Source: an uncultured Brachybacterium sp. (GTDB lineage Bacteria > Actinomycetota > Actinomycetes > Actinomycetales > Dermabacteraceae). Taken from it: 64,000 nt of DNA. The notes under the pieces were generated by a model. The model did no database searches. It was not told the DNA's origin and saw only the letters and a list, made by a program, of their open reading frames with translations. Positions 49,059 to 60,000 of the stretch are shown in pieces; within the stretch, counting starts at the first letter, position 1, and every line of letters starts with the position of its first letter. A program made the translations under genes and the position numbers. The DNA lies in contig NZ_CANMSY010000001.1 in assembly GCF_947500705.1 (NCBI RefSeq), positions 124,001-188,000 on the forward strand, read 5' to 3'.

Positions 49059-50227
49059 GCGCGCACCTCGCGGGTGACGCGCCCGGAGACGGAGGTGAGA
49101 ACCTCGTAGGGGATGGTGCCGGCAGCCCGCGCCCAGTCATCGGCGGTCGAGGCGGCGGGGGCGTTGGGGGCGCCTCCCGCGTCGCCGAAGACGAACACCT
49201 CGTCCCCGGCGCGGGCGCCCGTGTCCGGGCCCAGGTCGATGACGATCTGGTCCATGCTGATGCGACCCACCTGCGGCGCCCGGCGGTCGCCGGACTCGGT
49301 GCGCACGATCACGGTGCAGCGGTCGCCGGCGGCACGGTGGAGGCCGTCGGCGTAACCGATCGGCACCAGGCCGAGGCACGTGGCATGGTCGGTGCTGCGG
49401 AGGCGGCCATAGCCGATGCTCTGACCCTCCGGCACCTCCTTGACCAGCGCGAGGCGGCTGGTCAGCGTCATCGCCGGGCGCAGCTGCACCTCCGTGGGCA
49501 CCGGCGGGTAGCCGTACAGCGCGATGCCGGGCCGCACGATGTCGCGGTGCAGGTCCGGGCGGGTGAGGGTCGCGGCCGAGTTCGCGATGTGCTGCAGCGG
49601 GATCGGGCCCACCTCCTCGGCGAGCGCTGCACAGGCGGAGTCGAACAGCTCCACCTGCTGATCGGTCGCCGGATCGGAGGGATCATCCGCCGTGGTGAGG
49701 TGGGTCCAGGCGGCGGTGAGCTGGATGAAATCGTCCTCCCGCATGGCGGCGCCGATCTCCCGGATCTGCCAGGGCAGCACGCCGTTGCGCCCCATTCCGG
49801 TGTCGATCTTCAGGTGCACGCGGGCGCGGCGGTCGGCCTGCCGGGCGGCGTCGGCCACCAGCGCCAGCATCTCCGGGGAGCCGACGGAGATGTCCACCCC
49901 GGAGCTGAGCACCTCGGGCAGCACGGTCCGTGCGGTGTGCGGCTCGTACAGCCAGGTGAGGATCTGCGCATCGAGCCCGGCGCGGGCGAGTGCCAGCGCG
50001 CTCGCGGGGTGGGCGACGCCGAGCCAGGTGGCGCCACCCTCGATCGCGGCGCGGGCCGCGGTGAGCATGCCGTGCCCGTAGCCATCGGCCTTCACCACCG
50101 CCATCAGGGCCGTCTGCTCCTCGAGCAGGGTGCCGAGGGCGCGGGTGTTCTGCGTGATCGCCGAGGGGTCGATCACGGCCCGGTTGGGCACGTGCCGGGG
50201 GTCCTCGGCAGGGATCGGGATGGTCAT
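49055..50227 (-). CDS. alr: Alanine racemase
   Basis: 390 residues from the ATG at 50227. PLP-dependent racemase that supplies D-alanine for peptidoglycan. The PLP-binding Lys is K46 in LMAVVKADGYGHG, and the second catalytic residue, Tyr, lies in SIGYGRLRST. Other conserved parts are HLKIDTGMGRNG, NSAATLTRPDLHRDIVRPGIALYGYPP, and ISMDQIVIDLG. The domain layout is TIM barrel followed by a C-terminal beta domain. It is upstream of tsaE in a wall/tRNA operon and follows nnr with a 13-bp gap. Confidence 0.96.
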   Translation of the reverse strand: MTIPIPAEDPRHVPNRAVIDPSAITQNTRALGTLLEEQTALMAVVKADGYGHGMLTAARAAIEGGATWLGVAHPASALALARAGLDAQILTWLYEPHTARTVLPEVLSSGVDISVGSPEMLALVADAARQADRRARVHLKIDTGMGRNGVLPWQIREIGAAMREDDFIQLTAAWTHLTTADDPSDPATDQQVELFDSACAALAEEVGPIPLQHIANSAATLTRPDLHRDIVRPGIALYGYPPVPTEVQLRPAMTLTSRLALVKEVPEGQSIGYGRLRSTDHATCLGLVPIGYADGLHRAAGDRCTVIVRTESGDRRAPQVGRISMDQIVIDLGPDTGARAGDEVFVFGDAGGAPNAPAASTADDWARAAGTIPYEVLTSVSGRVTREVRA

Positions 50228-50240
50228 CGGGCTCCTTGGA

Positions 50241-51806
50241 TCACGGCTGGGCGCCTGCCAGGATAGACCCGATCGCGGCAGGCAGGTGAGTGGCCACCTC
50301 GAGGGCGACCAGCGGGTGCAGGCCGTCGTGGGAGGCGAGGCGGCCGGCGCGGCCGTGGAGGATCGCGGCGAGCGCGGCGGCGTCGGGGCCGGGAAGCCCC
50401 GTGGCGAGGAGGGTGCCGAGCACCCCGGTGAGCACGTCTCCGGTGCCGGCGGTCGCGAGCTGCGGGGTCGCGTCGTCCTGGGTGCGCAGCGGACCGCCGG
50501 CCCCAGGGGCGATGAGGGTGATCGCTCCCTTGAGCAGCACGGTGGCGCCGGTGGCCTCGGCGAGGGCGGGGGCGAGCAGCAGGCCGGGCAGATCGGGATC
50601 CACACCCAGGCGGCGGGCGAGGCGTTCGGCTTCACCGCGGTGCGGGGTGAGGACCACGTCGGCGCCGAAGCGGTGTTCGGGGGTGAGGGTGCCGAGGGCC
50701 CCGGCGTCGATCACGCCGCGCGCGATGGTCCCTTCCCCTGCACCGTCCCCTGCGCCGTCTCCCGCCCGCAGGCAGTTCACTCCCGCGACGGCGCGAGGGT
50801 CCTCGGTGGCGAGCCCGGGGCCGACGACGAGCGCGTCGGTGCGGCCGACGGCGGCGAGATCCACGGCGTCCGGACCGCCGAGGGCGCGCTCGACGCGGTG
50901 CCCGACGACCTCCGGCCGCTCGCGCAGCACCAGGTCGAGGACGGTCTGCGGGGCGAGGCAACGGACCATTCCGGCGCCGGTGCGGGAGGCGCCGGAGACG
51001 GCGAGCACCGCCGCGCCCGGGTACTGCTCGCTGCCGGCGGCGAGCGCGACCACGCCGCGGGTGTACTTGGTGGCGTCCCGGTCCGGCTGCGGCAGCAGGC
51101 TGCGGGCATCGGCCTCCTCGAGCCGCAGCACCGCGGGGGTGGCGGGCAGGTGCGGGGCCAGTCCCAGGTCCACGAGGTGGAGCGTGCCGGCGCGCTCGGC
51201 ACCGCCGGGCAGCAGCAGAGCGGCCTTGACCGCCCCGAAGGTGACCGTCTCGGTGGCGTGCAGGGCCTCGGGGGCGGCCTGCCCGGTGGTGGCGTCGACG
51301 AAGCTGGGCAGATCGACCGCGATCACCGGGAGTCCGCTCGCGCGCACCAGCGCCAGCAGCGGGACGAGCTCAGCGGGAACCTCGGGGCGGCCGCCGATGC
51401 CGAGCATCGCATCGAGCACCAGCGTGGTCCGGGTCAGATGCTCCTCGAGCATGGCCGCGGAGGTGTCGGCCAGTGGAAGGATCGTTCCTCCCTCCTCGCG
51501 CAGCGCAGCGGCCCCCTCCTCATGGAGACGGCCTGCGGTGGCGATCGCGTCGGCGTGGATGCCGTCGGCGCGCAGCAGGGCGGCGGCGTGGAGGCCGTCG
51601 CCGCCATTGGCGCCCGCGCCGGCGAGGACCAGCACCCGGGGAGCTCCAGGACCACCCTCGTCGGCGCTGTGCGGAGACGCCCTGTGCAGGCGGGACGCGA
51701 CGTGGTCGGCCAGGGCACGGGCAGCGCGGAGCATGAGCGGCTCCCCCGCCGCCAGCAGCGGGGTCTCGGCCGCACGGACCGCCGCGGCGGTATGGCCGCT
51801 GATCAT
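50241..51806 (-). CDS. nnr: Bifunctional NAD(P)H-hydrate epimerase/dehydratase
   Basis: 521 residues. The N-terminal YjeF_N epimerase (about 1-210) has VLVLAGAGANGGDGLHAAALL and VIAVDLPSFVDATTG. The C-terminal ADP-dependent dehydratase has YTRGVVALAAGSEQYPGAAVLAVSGASRTGAGMVR, LTPHRGEAERLARRLG and the ATP-binding signature AGTGDVLTGVLGTLLATG. The enzyme repairs hydrated NAD(P)H damaged by heat or GAPDH. It overlaps acpS by 4 bp (51803-51806) and precedes alr in the operon, the standard actinobacterial order. Confidence 0.95.
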   Translation of the reverse strand: MISGHTAAAVRAAETPLLAAGEPLMLRAARALADHVASRLHRASPHSADEGGPGAPRVLVLAGAGANGGDGLHAAALLRADGIHADAIATAGRLHEEGAAALREEGGTILPLADTSAAMLEEHLTRTTLVLDAMLGIGGRPEVPAELVPLLALVRASGLPVIAVDLPSFVDATTGQAAPEALHATETVTFGAVKAALLLPGGAERAGTLHLVDLGLAPHLPATPAVLRLEEADARSLLPQPDRDATKYTRGVVALAAGSEQYPGAAVLAVSGASRTGAGMVRCLAPQTVLDLVLRERPEVVGHRVERALGGPDAVDLAAVGRTDALVVGPGLATEDPRAVAGVNCLRAGDGAGDGAGEGTIARGVIDAGALGTLTPEHRFGADVVLTPHRGEAERLARRLGVDPDLPGLLLAPALAEATGATVLLKGAITLIAPGAGGPLRTQDDATPQLATAGTGDVLTGVLGTLLATGLPGPDAAALAAILHGRAGRLASHDGLHPLVALEVATHLPAAIGSILAGAQP

Positions 51807-52285
51807 GGCTGGTCACCGGCGGCCGGAGCAGACCTGCCGGCCGGGCCGCTGCCGCGCTCGGCGACGACGATCGCGGTGGCGACGTCCCCGTCGTGGGAGA
51901 GGGAGAGGTGCAGGTGGGCGACGCCCTGGGCCTCGGCGGCGCGCAGGGTGGCGCCGCGCAGGCGCAGGTAGGGGCGGCGCACCTCGGTGCGTTCGACGGT
52001 GACGTCCTGCCAGGAGAAGTCGCCTGGGGCGCCGAGGGCTTTGCCGACAGCCTCCTTGGCCGCGACCCGGGCGGCGCGGGAGGCGGCGGAGAGGCCGCGC
52101 TCCGACGGGGTCAGCAGCCGGTCCAGCAGGGCGGGTGTCCGCTCGAGCATCGCGGTCAGGCGCGCGATCCCGACGACGTCGACGCCGACGCCGGCGATGG
52201 CGGCGTCATCCCGGGGCGCGAAGGCCCGGCCCCCGAAGCTGTGATCGGGGCCGGGCGTCGGCGCTGAGGTCGCAGAGGTGCTCAC
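51803..52285 (-). CDS. acpS: Holo-[acyl-carrier-protein] synthase
   Basis: 160 residues from the GTG at 52285; a longer frame from 52318 adds 11 residues of no known value. AcpS transfers 4'-phosphopantetheine from CoA to apo-ACP. The magnesium-binding Asp and conserved Ile-Ala lie in IAGVGVDVVGIARL, and the second Glu in RVAAKEAVGKAL; the HLSLSHDGDVATAIVV end is also typical. Roughly 30 N-terminal residues precede the domain. It is upstream of nnr with a 4-bp overlap. Confidence 0.93.
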   Translation of the reverse strand: MSTSATSAPTPGPDHSFGGRAFAPRDDAAIAGVGVDVVGIARLTAMLERTPALLDRLLTPSERGLSAASRAARVAAKEAVGKALGAPGDFSWQDVTVERTEVRRPYLRLRGATLRAAEAQGVAHLHLSLSHDGDVATAIVVAERGSGPAGRSAPAAGDQP

Positions 52286-52330
52286 CCCGGCAGTATCACA
52301 CTTCCGGCTGGGCACCATTGCTCACGCTGG

Positions 52331-54199
52331 TCACTCCACGGTGACGGACTTGGCGAGGTTGCGGGGCTGATCCACGTCCAGGCCCTTCGCCGTCGCCAGC
52401 TCGCAGGAGAAGATCTGCAGCGGGATCACGGTCAGCAGCGCCGCGAAGAGGGTGCGGGTGGCGGGCACCCGGATCACCACATCGGCGTAGGGCAGCACCG
52501 CGTCGTCGCCCTCTTCGGCGATCACCAGGGTGCGGGCGCCGCGGGCGCGCACCTCCTGGATGTTCGAGACCACCTTGGAGTGCAGCGAGTGGCGGCCGTT
52601 CGGGGAGGGCACGATGACGAACACCGGCTGTCCCTCCTCGACCAGGGCGATGGGGCCGTGCTTGAGCTCACCGGCGGCGAAGCCCTCGGCATGGATGTAG
52701 GCGATCTCCTTGAGCTTGAGCGCGCCCTCCATCGCCGTCGGGTAGCCGACGTGGCGGCCCAGGAAGAGGACGCTGGTGGCGTCCTTCATGTCACGGGCGA
52801 GCTGCTCGACCTGGGAGGAGTTGTCCAGGACCTGCTGGATCTGGTCCGGGATCTGCTCGAGGTCGGCCATCAGCGCGGCGATCTCGTCGGGGTAGAGGTT
52901 GCCGCGCACCTGGGCGAGGAACAGGCCCAGCAGGTAGCAGGCGGCGATCTGGCCGAGGTACGCCTTGGTGGAGGCGACGGCGATCTCGGGACCCACGTGC
53001 AGGTACAGCGCCGCATCGGCCTCGCGCGGGATGGTCGCGCCGCGGGTGTTGCAGATGGCGATGACCTTCGCGCCCTGCTCGCGGGCGTGGCGCACCGCCA
53101 TCAGGGTGTCCATGGTCTCGCCGGACTGCGAGATGGCGACGACGAGGGTCTTCTCGGTGACGACGGGGTCGCGGTAGCGGAACTCATGGGCGAGCTCGAC
53201 CTCGGTGGGGATGCGGCACCAGTGCTCGATGGCATACTTCGCGACGGCACCGGCGTTGGCGGCGGTGCCGCAGGCGACGACGACGATCTTGTCGATGCTG
53301 CGCAGCACCGAGGGATCGATGTCCATCTCGTCCAGCGTCAGGGAGCCGTCCTCGAGGCGGCCGCGCAGGGTGTCCGCGACGGCGCTGGCCTGCTCGTGGA
53401 TTTCCTTGGCCATGAAGGAGTCGAAGCCGCCCTTCTGCGCGGCGGCGGCATCCCACTCGATCGTGTAGCGCTTGGCGTCGGTGACCTCGTGGCCGTCGAA
53501 GTCGATGATCGCGACGGAGTTCGCGGTGACGGTGACGACCTGGTCCTGACCGATTTCGAGGGCCTCCTTGGTGGAGTCCACGAAGGCGGCGACGTCGGAG
53601 CCGAGGAAGTTCTCGCCCTCGCCGAGACCCACCACCAGCGGGGAGTTGCGGCGAGCGGCGACCACGGTGTCCGGGGCATCCTTGTGCACCGCCAGCAGGG
53701 TGAAGGCTCCCTCGAGGGAAGCGGCGCTGCGGCGCATCGCCTCGGTGAGGTCCCCGGCCTGCTCCATCTCGCGCGCGATGAGGTGCGCGGCCGCCTCGGA
53801 GTCGGTCTCGGAGGTGAAGGTGAAGCCGTCGGCCTCGAGCTCGGCACGGAGCTTCGCGAAGTTCTCGATGATGCCGTTGTGCACCACGGCGAGCTCGCCT
53901 TCGCGGCCACCCAGGTGGGGATGGGCGTTGAGGTCGGTCGGGGCGCCGTGGGTGGCCCAGCGGGTATGGGCGATGGAGACCCCGCCGGTGGTCTCGGAGA
54001 GGTCCTCGAGCGCCTCGCGGAGGTTGGCGAGCTTGCCGGCGCGCTTGGTGACGTGCACGGCGCCGTCATCGATCACGGCCACGCCCGAGGAGTCATATCC
54101 GCGGTATTCGAGGCGGGCGAGGCCCTGAAGGGCGACGTCCACGGGACGAGAAGAGGGGGCTGCGGCCCGGGGGCCTGCGTATCCGACGATTCCACACAT
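52331..54199 (-). CDS. glmS: Glutamine-fructose-6-phosphate aminotransferase (isomerising)
   Basis: 622 residues from the ATG at 54199, so that Cys2 is the N-terminal nucleophile (MCGIVGYAG). The enzyme makes glucosamine-6-phosphate for UDP-GlcNAc. Glutaminase domain: IAHTRWATHGAPTDLNAHPH and VVHNGIIENF. Two SIS domains: VVACGTAANAGAVAKY, ISQSGETMDTL and FLGRHVGYPTAMEGALKLKEIAYIHAEGFAAGELKHGPIALV, ending DQPRNLAKSVTVE. No ribozyme is evident upstream. It lies upstream of acpS-nnr-alr and divergent from coaA. Confidence 0.96.
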   Translation of the reverse strand: MCGIVGYAGPRAAAPSSRPVDVALQGLARLEYRGYDSSGVAVIDDGAVHVTKRAGKLANLREALEDLSETTGGVSIAHTRWATHGAPTDLNAHPHLGGREGELAVVHNGIIENFAKLRAELEADGFTFTSETDSEAAAHLIAREMEQAGDLTEAMRRSAASLEGAFTLLAVHKDAPDTVVAARRNSPLVVGLGEGENFLGSDVAAFVDSTKEALEIGQDQVVTVTANSVAIIDFDGHEVTDAKRYTIEWDAAAAQKGGFDSFMAKEIHEQASAVADTLRGRLEDGSLTLDEMDIDPSVLRSIDKIVVVACGTAANAGAVAKYAIEHWCRIPTEVELAHEFRYRDPVVTEKTLVVAISQSGETMDTLMAVRHAREQGAKVIAICNTRGATIPREADAALYLHVGPEIAVASTKAYLGQIAACYLLGLFLAQVRGNLYPDEIAALMADLEQIPDQIQQVLDNSSQVEQLARDMKDATSVLFLGRHVGYPTAMEGALKLKEIAYIHAEGFAAGELKHGPIALVEEGQPVFVIVPSPNGRHSLHSKVVSNIQEVRARGARTLVIAEEGDDAVLPYADVVIRVPATRTLFAALLTVIPLQIFSCELATAKGLDVDQPRNLAKSVTVE

Positions 54200-54435
54200 G
54201 CCGCTCACGCTAATGAACCAGAGGGCGATCGGCACAATCAACGCAGATTCTGCGCGAGGCCTTGCTCACGATGACGGTCCCCGACGCGCAGCCATGGCCG
54301 ACGGCTGCACGGAGTGAGCAGAAATGAGCAGGTATGGCTGCGCGGAGCTGACCGTCTGTCGCCCGAGATCACACCGAGTCCCAGCACGGCACACCCGTGC
54401 ACCGGGACCGCGTCGCCAGCTGGAACAATCACCCC

Positions 54436-55392
54436 ATGAAGTCTGCGTCGACGTCGAGCACCGTGACTCCCTTCGAGGAGATCCCCCGGGAGGACTGGGC
54501 CCGGCTCTCGCAGCAGACCCCGCTGCCGCTGTCCGAGGAGGACGTCACCCGGCTGCGCGGCCTCGGCGACCGGATCGATCTCAGCGAGGTCGACGACGTC
54601 TACCGGCCCATCTCGCGCCTGCTGAACATCCAGGTCGCGGCCTCCCAGGCGCTGCGCCGCAACCGGGAGGACTTCCTGGACCAGCGCCAGCAGCGCACCC
54701 CCTATGTGATCGGGGTGGCCGGCTCGGTGGCGGTGGGCAAGTCCACCACCGCCCGCCTGCTGCGGGAGCTGATGGCTCGCTGGCCCGAGACCCCGCGGGT
54801 GCAGCTGGTGACCACCGACGGCTTCCTCTATCCCAACGCCGTGCTCGAGTCGCGCGGCATCATGCAGCGCAAGGGCTTCCCCGAGAGCTACGACCGGCGG
54901 CGCCTGCTGCGCTTCGTCGCGGATGTGAAAGCCGGGCAGGAGCGGGTCGAGGCGCCGATCTACTCGCACCTGACCTACGACATCCTCCCTGACGAGCGCG
55001 TGGTGGTCGAGCGGCCCGACGTGCTGATCGTCGAGGGGCTGAACGTGCTGCAGCCGGCCCGTCCGCGCCGCGACGGCCGGCTCGGGATGGCCGTCTCGGA
55101 CTTCTTCGACTTCTCCGTCTACGTGGATGCGCGGATGGAGGACGTCCAGCGCTGGTACGTGGACCGCTTCCTGCAGCTGCGGCGCACCGCCTTCTCCAAC
55201 CCCCGCTCCTACTTCCGCCGCTACGCGGACCTCACCGACGAGGAGGCCAAGGAGACGGCACTGGGGATCTGGCGCTCGATCAACGGCCCGAACCTCACCG
55301 AGAATGTGGTCCCCACTCGCGGCCGCGCCGACCTGGTGCTGCGCAAGGACGGCCAGCACAGCGTCCACTCGGTGCTGCTGCGGAAGGTCTGA
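54436..55392 (+). CDS. coaA: Type I pantothenate kinase
   Basis: 318 residues from the ATG at 54436. Phosphorylates pantothenate in the first step of CoA synthesis. Walker A is [18 protein letters not shown] (P-loop G-x4-GKS, about 96-103), followed by [28 protein letters not shown] and [14 protein letters not shown]-like [15 protein letters not shown]. The C-terminal [19 protein letters not shown] and [27 protein letters not shown] are the type I signature. It is divergent from glmS and followed by a strong hairpin. Confidence 0.96.
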   Translation: MKSASTSSTVTPFEEIPREDWARLSQQTPLPLSEEDVTRLRGLGDRIDLSEVDDVYRPISRLLNIQVAASQALRRNREDFLDQRQQRTPYVIGVAGSVAVGKSTTARLLRELMARWPETPRVQLVTTDGFLYPNAVLESRGIMQRKGFPESYDRRRLLRFVADVKAGQERVEAPIYSHLTYDILPDERVVVERPDVLIVEGLNVLQPARPRRDGRLGMAVSDFFDFSVYVDARMEDVQRWYVDRFLQLRRTAFSNPRSYFRRYADLTDEEAKETALGIWRSINGPNLTENVVPTRGRADLVLRKDGQHSVHSVLLRKV

Positions 55393-55424
55393 CACGCCCG
55401 TTCCGCCGCGGCCCGCACGCGACA

Positions 55425-55484
55425 CGCCCGTCGAGTCCACCGATCTCGACCATTTCTGTCAGAGATCGGTGGACTCGACGGGCG
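55425..55484. terminator. Very strong hairpin, 23-bp perfect stem, between coaA and glmM
   Basis: Left arm 55425-55447 and right arm 55462-55484 pair perfectly over 23 bp around a 14-nt loop (GACCATTTCTGTCA). The genes on both sides converge on it. No T-run follows. The arm core GTCGAGTCCACCGATCTC is far longer than a normal terminator needs, so it could be a dispersed palindromic element. Confidence 0.7.
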
Positions 55485-55563
55485 GGTTCGGCGTGGTGCC
55501 GCGTCATGCGGGCGCTCCCGCCCGTTCCCGGGCTCGAGCGCGCCCGTGCCCGGTCTCCCGGTC

Positions 55564-56910
55564 TCAGAGCCCGACGCGGTCCCGCACGATGACGGCGAGG
55601 CGCTCGGCCATCTCGGAGGCCTGCTCGTCGGTCGGTGCCTCGACCATGACGCGCACGACGGGCTCGGTGCCGGAGGGACGCAGCAGCACGCGGCCGGTCT
55701 CCCCCAGCTCCGCCTCCACGGCGGCGATGGCCTGGGACACCCCGAGGTCGATGGTGGCCTTGGCCTTGTCGATGTTCTTGACGTTGATGAGCGCCTGCGG
55801 GAGGCGGGTCATGACGTTCGCGAGGTCACGGGCGGTGCGGCCGGTCTCGGCCATGCGCTGCATCAGGTGCAGGGCGGTGAGCTCGCCGTCGCCGGTGGTG
55901 GCGTGCTCGGCGATGATCACGTGCCCGGACTGCTCGCCGCCGATGGAGTAGCTGCCGAGGTTCATCTCCTCGAGCACGTAGCGGTCGCCCACGCCCGTCT
56001 GGCCCAGCACGATGCCGTGCTCCTTCATCGCGAGCTTGAGGCCCAGGTTGCTCATGACGGTCACCACGAGGGTGTCGTCGTGGAGCTTGCCGCGCTCCTT
56101 GAGATCCAGCGCGAGGATCGCCATGATCTGGTCGCCGTCGATGATCTCTCCGTCAGCGGCGACCGCGAGGCAGCGGTCGGCGTCGCCGTCGAAGGCGACG
56201 CCGAGGTCTGCGCCGTGCTCGAGCACCGCGGCCTGCAACGGCTCGAGGTGGGTGGAGCCGCAGCCATCGTTGATCAGGCCGCCGTCGCTGCGGTCGCCGA
56301 TCACGTGCACGGTCGCACCGGCGCGGCGCAGGGCGTCGGGGCCTGTGAGATAGGCGGCGCCGTTGGCGCAGTCCGCGACCACGGTCAGGCCGTCCAGCGG
56401 ACGGTCCAGGGTGGAGACGAGGTGCTGGACGTAGGCCTCGACCGCGCCCTCGTAACGGGAGATGGTGCCGACGTCGGTGCCCTGGGGGCGGTCCCAGTCC
56501 TCGCCGAGGCGGGCCTCGATGGCGTCCTCGACCTCATCGGGCAGCTTGGTGCCGCCGCGGGCGAAGAATTTGATGCCGTTGTCCGGGGCGGGGTTGTGCG
56601 AGGCGGAGATCATCACGCCGAGATCCGCGCCGGTGGACTGCACGAGATACGCGAGGCCCGGGGTGGGCAGGACCTCGGCGTCGAGCACATCGACTCCGGC
56701 GGCGGCCAGGCCTGCGCTCACCGCGGCGGAGAGGAAGTCGCCGGAGGGGCGGGTGTCGCGGGCGACGATCGCGCGGGGCCGGGTTCCGCCGAAGGCGCCC
56801 AGGGTGCCGAGCACGTGGGCAGCGCCCACGGACAGCTCGACCGCGAGCTCCGCCGTGATGTCACCGTTCGCGCGTCCGCGCACTCCGTCGGTGCCGAAAA
56901 GTCGTGCCAC
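55564..56910 (-). CDS. glmM: Phosphoglucosamine mutase
   Basis: 448 residues. It converts glucosamine-6-phosphate to glucosamine-1-phosphate, continuing from GlmS to UDP-GlcNAc. The phosphoserine is S104 in [18 protein letters not shown], the metal loop is [11 protein letters not shown], the sugar-binding loop GEQSGHVI and the phosphate-binding loop [15 protein letters not shown] near the C-terminus. The start [15 protein letters not shown] is the family's. Separated from coaA by the hairpin and divergent from the SNF2 helicase gene. Confidence 0.96.
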   Translation of the reverse strand: MARLFGTDGVRGRANGDITAELAVELSVGAAHVLGTLGAFGGTRPRAIVARDTRPSGDFLSAAVSAGLAAAGVDVLDAEVLPTPGLAYLVQSTGADLGVMISASHNPAPDNGIKFFARGGTKLPDEVEDAIEARLGEDWDRPQGTDVGTISRYEGAVEAYVQHLVSTLDRPLDGLTVVADCANGAAYLTGPDALRRAGATVHVIGDRSDGGLINDGCGSTHLEPLQAAVLEHGADLGVAFDGDADRCLAVAADGEIIDGDQIMAILALDLKERGKLHDDTLVVTVMSNLGLKLAMKEHGIVLGQTGVGDRYVLEEMNLGSYSIGGEQSGHVIIAEHATTGDGELTALHLMQRMAETGRTARDLANVMTRLPQALINVKNIDKAKATIDLGVSQAIAAVEAELGETGRVLLRPSGTEPVVRVMVEAPTDEQASEMAERLAVIVRDRVGL

Positions 56911-57080
56911 AGGATTCTCCTCATGAGGATTCGGGGTCTGCGGGCCTCCGTGAGCACTGCCGCGCGGGCGTGCCGCACGCAGGTTCCAGGCCGGAGGTCC
57001 GCTGTGAGACTACCCGCTGGGAAGAGCCCGGCTGGGCTGATCCCTCGTCACCGAGGGGTTGCGCCGGTTACTTTGGAGGG

Positions 57081-60000
57081 ATGTCCGATCCCGTCCTGCT
57101 CCCCCGCCTGCTGCCCTCCGCGATCAGCCATCATGTGGGCGATCGCACCGCGAGCAGGGGCCTCGGTGCAGCCCGCGCCGGCCGTGTCGCGGATCTCCGC
57201 TGGGAGGTGGCGAGCTCGACCGTGTCGGCCGAGGTCGCCGAGGAGGACGGCACGCTGCGCCATCCCGAGGTGCTGCTGGCCGAGTACGAGGATGACTCCG
57301 TCTCCCGCCGCTTCCACACCCCGGGCCCCGGCGGGCTGTGGCGTCCGCGCAGCTCCGGCTGCGACTGCTCCGCCGGCGAGGCGTGCGTGCACGTCGCCGC
57401 GACCCTCTACCGGCTCAACGACCTCGGAGCGCAGGTGGTGCGGGAGAGCCCGCCCGCAGAATGGCGCAGCGTACTGCGCCCCCTGCTGAACTCGACGCCC
57501 AGCACCGACATCGGCAACGCCGCGATGCCTCGACCGCTGGCCCTGCGCTTCGACCTCGAGGCAGGGACTTCCGGCACCGGCGCCTCCCGTCACCATCGCG
57601 AGGTCGCGACCCCCGCCCATGTCGAGGCCGGGGCCGAGCTGTGGCTGGGGATGCGCCCCCTGACCCGCGGCCGCAAGGGTGCCTGGATCAAGGGAGACCT
57701 GTCCTGGCGCACCTTCGAGTTCCGCCTCGCGGGCCGCGAGTACGACCCGACCCAGGGTGAGGCGCTCACCCGCATCTTCGCCGCCGCGTCGGTGGAGCGC
57801 TCCTACTCCAGCGGAGCGATCGACCACCTCTGGCTGAACTCGATCACCTCCCCGCTGCTGTGGCAGTCCCTCGAGCATGCCCGTGCGGCGGGAGTGGAGT
57901 TCCTGCCCGGCAGCGGGCTGGCCACCATCGACCTGGTGGCCGGCGGCGAGGTGGGACTGGATCTGCAGTCCGACGGCCCCGCGGGGGAATCTGCCGGAGA
58001 GCTGTACGTGCGGCCCCGCATCGCCGTGGCCGGCCAGAAGGCGACCCGCGGCCGACTCCTCGGTGCCTCCGGGGTGCTGGATGTGGAGACGACCGAGGAC
58101 GAGCTGCTGGCCGCTCGCCTCGCCCCGCTCGGCTCCTCGGTGCCGCGGGCCCTGCGCTCCCTGCTGCATCGCCGGGAGCCGCTGGTGATCCCGGCGGCGG
58201 ACCGCCAGGCCTTCCTCGAGGTCGCCTACCCGCAGCTGCGCACCCTGACCACGATGACCAGCCTGGACGGCAGCGTGGAGCTGCCCGCGGCGCGCCGGCC
58301 CACCCTGCACCTCACCGCCGCCTACGCCTCCGGAGACCGCCTGTCCCTGCGCTGGTCCTGGCGCTATCACGACCCGGACCGGCGCCTGCCGATGGACCAG
58401 CGCCAGGGCGCCCACCGCGACCTCGCTCATGAGGACGAGGTGATCGCTGCGGCGATGACCCTGTGGCCGCTGGAGGCGACGGACTCCCCCGAACTGCTCA
58501 GCGGCATCGACACCGCCCACTTCACCGAGCACGTGCTGGATGCGCTGGCCGCGTTGGATCATGTCGAGGTCGAGATCACCGGCACCCGCCACGCCTATCG
58601 CGAGCTGGACAGCGCCCCGAACGTGCGCGTCACCCAGCAGGCCTCGCCCGGGAAGAACGACTGGTTCGACCTCGGCTTCGAGATCACCATCGACGGCCGG
58701 CAGATCCCGTTCCCGAGCCTGTTCGTGGCGCTCGCCCGCGGCAGTGCGAAGCTGCTGATGCCGGATCGCACCTACTTCTCGCTGGATCATCCGGCCTTCG
58801 ACGCGCTGCGCGAGCTGATCCGGGAGGGAGAGGCGCTCGCGGAGTGGGAGCCGGAGCGCCAGCAGATCTCCCGCTTCCAGGTCGACATGTGGAACGACCT
58901 CCAGGAGGTCGCCGACGAGACGGTCGCCAGCAGCGAGTGGAGCCGCACCGCGCTGTCCCTGCGCTCGCTCGAGAACACGCCGCCGCCCCCGCTGCCGCGC
59001 GGGTTGCAGGCCGAGCTGCGGCCCTACCAGCACGAGGGCTTCACCTGGCTGGACTTCCTGTTCACCCACGGGCTCGGCGGGGTGCTGGCCGACGACATGG
59101 GCCTGGGCAAGACGGTCCAGACCCTGGCCCTGATCGCCCGCGCACGCGAGCAGGACCCGTCGGCCCCGCCGTTCCTGGTGGTGGCGCCCGCCTCGGTGCT
59201 GCCGGTGTGGCGGCGCGAGGCCGAGCGGTTCACCCCTGGTCTGACGGTGCGGGTGCTGGACCGCACCGCCGCCTCCCGCGGCACCGACCTGCCCGCCGCA
59301 GCGATCGGGGCTGATCTGCTGGTGACCAGCTATTCGGTGCTGCGCATCGACGAGCAGGAGTTCGCGAGCTCCCGCTTCCAGGGCTTCGTGCTCGACGAGG
59401 CGCAGTTCGTGAAGAACCGCCGCTCGCGCACCCACCGCGCCGCCAAGGGCGTGCGCGCGGACTTCCGGCTCGCGATCACCGGCACCCCGATGGAGAACTC
59501 GCTGGACGACCTGTGGGCGATCCTCGATCTGGTCGCCCCGGGCCTGCTGGGCACCGCGATCGGATTCCGCAAGCAGTACACGCTCCCGATCGAGACCGGC
59601 GACCACCCCGGCCGGATGGCGCTGCTGCGCCGCCGGGTGCGTCCCTTCCTGCTGCGCCGCACCAAGGAGCTGGTCGCCGCGGAGCTGCCCGAGAAGCACG
59701 AGGAGGTGCTCATGGTGACCCTCTCGCCCGAGCATCGCGCGGTCTACGACTCGGTGCTGCAGCGGGAGCGCAAGAAGGTGCTGGGCCTGATCGACACGGA
59801 CCTGGACCGCAGCCGCTTCATCGTGTTCCGCTCCCTGACCCTGCTGCGCATGCTGGCGCTGGATCCGGCGCTCGTCGACGCCGAGGAGTACGCGGACGTG
59901 CCCAGCTCGAAGCTCGAGGCGCTGTTCGACAGGCTCGAGGAGGTGATCGGCGACGGGCACCGGGTGCTGCTGTTCAGCCAGTTCACCTCCTACCTGGACC

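Noticed and set aside
54200-54435. glmS ribozyme or other leader upstream of glmS
   Set aside because: No P1-P2 core or catalytic-loop signature seen; the ribozyme is essentially confined to Firmicutes and relatives.
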